Shown: one piece after another, positions 59,399 to 64,000 of the stretch
Numbering within the stretch: the first letter of the stretch is position 1
Layout: each line of letters begins with the position of its first letter
Assembly (NCBI GenBank): GCA_020809705.1
Contig: CP085835.1
Span: 558,001-622,000, forward strand
From: Calonectria ilicicola
Taxonomy: Eukaryota > Ascomycota > Sordariomycetes > Hypocreales > Nectriaceae
Reading direction: 5' to 3'
DNA: 64,000 nucleotides
Position numbers and translations under genes: made by a program
The notes under the pieces: model-generated
What the model was told of the DNA's origin: nothing
The model's input: only the letters and a program-made list of their open reading frames with translations
Database searches by the model: none

Positions 59399-60578
59399 CT
59401 AAACTCTTTTCAAAGATTCCGTAATCAGAATCTTGTATCCTTTCACGGCTTCTTCTAGGTCCTGGACGGTCAAGTGCTCGTGTGCCGAGTGAGCTTCAAG
59501 GATGGTGCCAGGGCCATACAGATACCTTTTGTGGTCGCCGTTGAGGTGTGGAATATCAGTTCCATAACTCAATATGACAGTGTCAAAGCCTATTTGTTTA
59601 TTAACACTAGACAACAAAGACTGTTCTTCAAAATCACCTACCCTTGATGTCATAATCGATTTCGACGCGACCGAGCCCTCCATGAAAGTTGAGAACCAGA
59701 TCGGGGGACACGTCGGCAAGAACGTCACTGACCAGTTTTTCTATCGCTTCTGGCGCTCCAGCGGCGATTCTCACAACTGCCGTAGCAGATGCGTTTGCCG
59801 CAATCACATTGGGAGCGACACCTCCATCAACTTTCCCAACATTGAGGGTGGTGTTGCCGAAATTGTCGTCACAAGGAAGCTCTATTCCTTGCAAGGCGGC
59901 CAAGCCTCGAACAAGGATGTCGATGGCACTTCTGCCTGTCTCAGGATAGCCGGAATGACCTGCTTTTCCAAGGGCGTGGATGGTGAAGCTCGTCACTCCC
60001 TTGTGACCGCGGCCGAGCTTCAGCTCAGTTGGCTCACCGAAGATGACGGATTTCCAAGAAAGCCCTAGATCGTTGGCTGCGCGCATTCCTATTCCACTCC
60101 GCTCCTCACCGACAACAAAGAGCAGGCCGACGTCGCCATCTCCAATACGCCCTTCACTGAGTAAAGATTCCACTGCAATTATCTGTGTCGCCACACTGCC
60201 CTTTGCATCGACAGAGCCGCGCCCCCAAATAAGATCGCCTTCTCTCCTATAGGGGAAGTATGGAGGGACGGTGTCGATGTGGGAAGTGACCAGAACCTTT
60301 GTAGCCCGTGAAGAATTAAAGTAGGCATACACATTCTCCCGACCGGGAGCAACAGTTTGGATTTCAACAGTAAATCCCTTTTCTTTCAAATAAGCATGTA
60401 GAAAGTCGGATGCACTCGCTTCAGAGCCCGTAGTTGATGCATGTTCAATCAAAGATTTATGCAGGCTAAGCAAACTCGAAGTGGAAACCAACGACGAACT
60501 TTGAAGCGGCTGTTGAATATCACTGGCGAGCGATCCACAAGCTAAGATTGTAGCTAGCAAAGACAAATGCAACCTCAT
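59399..60578 (-). CDS. Secreted M20 family metallopeptidase
   Basis: Two exons, complement(join(59399..59589, 59642..60578)), 375 residues; the junction reads DYDIK|GFDTVILSYG. The upstream extension of the frame starts at TTG, so ATG 60578 is used. A signal peptide MRLHLSLLATILACGSLA is followed by the M20 core: SHIDTVPPYFPY (metal His and catalytic Asp), GRGSVDAKGSVATQ (bridging Asp), VVGEERSGIG (catalytic Glu pair) and a dimerisation domain with GKAGHSGYPE. The last segment YLYGPGTILEAHSAHEH supplies the final metal His. Fungal relatives are annotated as Gly-X carboxypeptidase, ArgE/DapE-like or ACY1-like enzymes that trim short peptides or acyl-amino acids. Head-to-tail with the OPT transporter gene, it fits extracellular peptide trimming before uptake. 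Confidence 0.9.
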
Positions 60579-60704
60579 TGTGATCAATATTAATTGAGAA
60601 TAATACGCTATCGAAACCGATAAGAAATTGGTTTTTTTAAATGGCAAGAATTTTTAGGAGAGTGTAAAGACCATTTGAACCCAGCCGAAGACGGAACGCT
60701 GTTA

Positions 60705-60944
60705 TCAGCTTGGTTTGATGAATAATCCCTCACGGACCATTTCACCATGAGTATCCACAATTTCGCAACAAATACGGCCATTTGATATGCTATGAAAGCG
60801 ATAGGCGATTGCGTTTGCGGCAGGGTTATCTTGCCAATGTCTTCTTACCATTTCCGAACCAGTAAAATACGCGAGTGTTTTTGGCGCTAACGGGGCATGC
60901 TCTAGTCTAAATTGGGCATCATTTATGAGTTGGGCTTTGGACAT
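60705..60944 (-). CDS. Small protein of unknown function
   Basis: A 79-residue frame from ATG 60944; the frame reaches a TTG further upstream. Composition is protein-like (NDAQFRLEHAPLAPKTLAYF, NAIAYRFHSISNGRICCEIVD), with no signal peptide or membrane span. It lies between the OPT transporter and the M20 peptidase on the same strand. I do not recognise a family. Confidence 0.4.
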   Translation of the reverse strand: MSKAQLINDAQFRLEHAPLAPKTLAYFTGSEMVRRHWQDNPAANAIAYRFHSISNGRICCEIVDTHGEMVREGLFIKPS

Positions 60945-61060
60945 GAATGAATGGCTGCAAGTTGTAATGCAATAATGGCTTGCTTCCAATTTATGTTACG
61001 AATTGAAAAGTTGGGATATTCTTGTGTGCAATAACCTCTCATATAATCTCATGCATTATC

Positions 61061-63986
61061 TTACGACTTCAGTGCGAAGCACCGTTCGACGCTATCAGCA
61101 TTGTTTCCCCACCAATTGACCATGACTGCACCCGTTGTCCCAAGAAAGATAAAAATAAACAGCAGGTTGGCGTTAAAACCAGTGTCCAATGCCGCACCGC
61201 TAATATAGGCCCACTTGTTCCAAAACGTTCTCCTATATCTATAAAGGTAAAAGTTGGTAAAAGTGCCTAGGATGATTTGCGTGAGGGGTCCTGTGCTAAG
61301 GTTTCCATAAAACACTGCTGCACTTGCAAAGAAGATGGTTGTATTCCATAGGTCGAAGCGGGCTTTTGGGAACCTTTTGTGCAGTAACCAAATAACGAAT
61401 GGAGCTAGGGCCCCAGCGAGAAATCCGTACAACACTGGTCTGAAGAAGGATGATGCGAACATCTTTTTAGGCCCGACGAGTGCGTATTGAATACCTGCCG
61501 TGTTATAGCTCTTGAAATCTTGGGCAGTCCATTGGCCCAATGGGTCTTCGGTGACGCCAGTGAGATAATCATATTTGGTCGCGATAACCCAGCGCATCAC
61601 ACCGTAATTGACTGGAAGCGCGATCATGTTTGCAAAAATCTGCATTCCGATGACATCTCGTGGCGGTAAATGTAAATAATGGCCAATCTGATGAAGTTTT
61701 AGCTCACTGAATGGATTATTGATAACCAGGCACTGACCTTTTGATCTTCCAAAACGGTACGAGCATCATACCAAACATTTCCAGAAATAATGCGATATGC
61801 CAGCTGACCGAGAGGGTGTCTATTTGACCCCTTTGCCTCGATCATGTCTATTATTTGTCAGTATCGATATAAAAAAAAGAGTGAAGGAACTTACAGCCAT
61901 AAATTAGCTCGTTGAAGAAACCGACTTTGATTGAATATCCTGACATTGCGTAGACAAAACTCATGGGCAGCATGGCAGCGGCGCCGAATCCTAGGGCAAC
62001 AAAGTATGTCCACGTAGGCATCCAAACAGATTTAGTTGCAACAATTATCAACAAAATGCCGATTGGAATGGCCCCTAGCAATGTCCACTCTCTATCCTAT
62101 GGTTAGCTCTAAGCTAAGATAGGTGGATACATTGGAGAGATTACCTTTTCTTTATCACGGGGTACTGCTGGATAATTTTGCTACGATTGTGAGATTCGAA
62201 CTTCAAAAAAGATCTTGAACAGCGCGTACCTGAGTCGGTCCTGATGGAAATGCCCCTCGGCATTTCTGGCTTTCCAAATCTTGACCACTTTTGGTCCCAG
62301 AAACAGGCCACACCAGACGAATGACGAAATATAAGAAGCATACCACTAAATAAATCAGCAAATTTTCATGTTGCAATAATATAAAATGCTCACCATGAAT
62401 ATTTGCCAGGTGTATTGGGCGCCAGAATAAGCCAATCCTACTTCGTTGTACTTGGTCTCGTTGACGTGTTGGACACCATTCGAGTCAACGTAAACTATTA
62501 AATGTTAATTCGTCTGCACAAATTCAGGGTTTAAATTAACATACGCAGAGATTCAAAAGGGTATGTAGACCCATTCTTTTGAAATACTCCATTTGACATG
62601 ATATTGTACGTCGGTGATCCCCAAAGCTTTCCGAAATACGCGATGGGAATCAAAATCCATACCTGTAGAGTCAGTCATCGGTCTCTGCGAAAGGGCTTTT
62701 TTCCACCTACGGTCAATACAAATCCAACAAATATAGTGACTTGCACGCTGTATGGGTAAGTTATAATTGTTGACGTAATGTTCGACCAGTTCAAAGTGAT
62801 GTTTAAGAGTCCCATTCCACCTCGACCAGCCCCTATAAAGTTTACTGTATGGTTTCTGCTTGCGAACCAGCACAGTGGTGCCAAAGCACCAACAAATGGG
62901 AACAAGAACTCGGGCAGAAATTGCCAAACGAAGGTGCCGAAAAGTAGAACCCAAAAGATCTGACGACGATTAGAATTAGCTCGAGATTTGAAGACAGTAC
63001 CGTACCTTCATCTGCTTGCTTGACCGTGCCGAATGGAATTCTGAACTTCCTTGCATACTTCGGTAGAGAGTAACTTGCTGTAGAGAAAGTGGGAAGATGA
63101 ACTCGGGATCATCAATCAATATCTTCCGGACTGATATTCGTCAACACACGGAAAGTTAGAAACTGTGGAAGATTTACCCATTGCTGCAAAAGCAAAACCG
63201 AGTAATGAGGCACCCTGGAGAGCGAAGTTAGCTCATGAACAAGGTCACGATGTAGAGATATCTTGCTCACCCATCCAAAGAACAACGCCACTGCAGGATT
63301 CATTGTGATTCCGTAATACAACGCAGCATTTGTTGGCAAGTAAGCTGCCGCTTGTCAAAAAGAGAACAGTCAGGTATTTCTTTTATAGGTACTCACTCGC
63401 CCATTGGCCCTGGCTTCCTGCATTCGCTGCAATACCAATAATCGCATGCTCTTTGATGGAAAAAGGTCCTGGATTTAGTGAAAAAGAGAACCGGCCCAAA
63501 GGAACGGTATAATTTGGGAGTGTGCGTGCTAAAAGCCGACCAAGAGGTGCGGAAGCAAGAATGACGAAAAAGACGGGGAAATACGCCGTCGTTGTCCGAA
63601 AGCTTATCCAGCAAGTTAGCCATCTACGTGCTTTGTGGGATTTCTTTGATTCAAACATACTATGATAACTGAGAAACAATGCTTCCAATGATGCAAAAAA
63701 TTGCCGACAAAAGTAGGGACCGGAATGTGATGACCGGCAGAGAGGGGTCGTCCTCAAATCCAACAACAGTCCGCACTAATTCGGGAATATTGGAAAACTC
63801 TGGAGAGTCAAAGTCATAGTTTGATTCATCGGCAGAATCTTTCTCTCTTGAGCTTTGTGTGTCGAGTCCTGGGAGTTTCTTTTCGTCAGATTGATCAATT
63901 TGATTCACTGTGACTCGAGCTTGAGCCGATTCTTTCCCCTGATACTGGTCCCCATCGGCAGCATCTTTAGTATCCGAATTGGCCAT
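61061..63986 (-). CDS. OPT-family oligopeptide transporter
   Basis: Thirteen exons: complement(join(61061..61687, 61738..61847, 61895..62091, 62145..62180, 62230..62345, 62394..62494, 62545..62662, 62711..62959, 63006..63130, 63178..63214, 63271..63350, 63397..63602, 63661..63986)), 775 residues with consistent phases. Proton-coupled importer of small peptides (tetra- or pentapeptides, glutathione) in the plasma membrane. After a roughly 80-residue polar N-terminus come the OPT signatures: [62 protein letters not shown] and [14 protein letters not shown], the family KIPPR-type motif. The C-terminus has [22 protein letters not shown]. The 36-nt exon at 62145..62180 and its acceptors are the least certain. 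Neighbouring peptidases fit a peptide-scavenging role. Confidence 0.9.
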
Positions 63987-64000
63987 TATTTAATTGTATG

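Noticed and set aside
62141..62341. Continuous open frame crossing the predicted OPT intron at 62181-62229
   Set aside because: The alternative frame loses the transporter sequence; splicing gives phases that match on both sides.

Overview
The window is nuclear DNA of a filamentous ascomycete (Pezizomycotina, most likely Hypocreales). The support is many short GT-AG introns (about 45-110 bp), three Zn2Cys6 regulators, a HET-domain gene, a fungal CBM1, a YAT-family permease, a fungal OPT transporter, and nonsense changes of the kind left by RIP. No rRNA or tRNA gene, CRISPR array or prokaryotic operon was seen. Gene models below come from reading splice sites and frames by eye. Where the longest open frame begins at TTG or GTG, I moved the start to the first in-frame ATG.

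Region A (1-24.3 kb) looks like a glycan/uronide utilisation locus. It holds a partial Dal5-type MFS transporter, a secreted DUF4038 (apiosidase-like, GH140-type) glycosidase, a DUF2264 protein sharing a promoter region with a GH88 unsaturated-uronyl hydrolase, a sugar-porter MFS transporter and a Zn2Cys6 regulator. The likely logic is extracellular debranching, import of oligosaccharides, cytosolic hydrolysis, and local regulation. Two mobile elements interrupt it: a 5'-damaged non-LTR retrotransposon (about 8.06-10.95 kb), whose RT frame carries one TAA, and a miniature inverted-repeat element with 155-bp arms (19.60-20.43 kb).

Region B (24.7-41.8 kb) is the most interesting part. It holds a CmcJ/AsaB-like enzyme, a Rieske oxygenase of the choline/betaine monooxygenase type, a sarcosine-oxidase-like flavoprotein, a Zn2Cys6 regulator, a YAT amino-acid permease and an intronless 854-residue dimethylglycine oxidase of bacterial architecture. 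Together they could encode betaine -> dimethylglycine -> sarcosine -> glycine, with uptake and regulation. The Rieske protein lacks the usual second histidine of the mononuclear iron site, so its reaction is not certain.

Region C (42-47.6 kb) is an AT-rich, decayed island. It has a HET-domain gene with two in-frame stops and a paraoxonase-like gene whose last exon junction cannot be spliced in frame.

Region D (47.6-64 kb) is rich in proteolysis and peptide uptake: a secreted M14 carboxypeptidase, a multi-span membrane protein of unknown role, a secreted HExxH metalloprotease ending in a cellulose-binding CBM1 (its gene appears to include a 6-nt exon), a third Zn2Cys6 regulator, a secreted M20 peptidase, a small unknown protein and a 13-exon OPT oligopeptide transporter.
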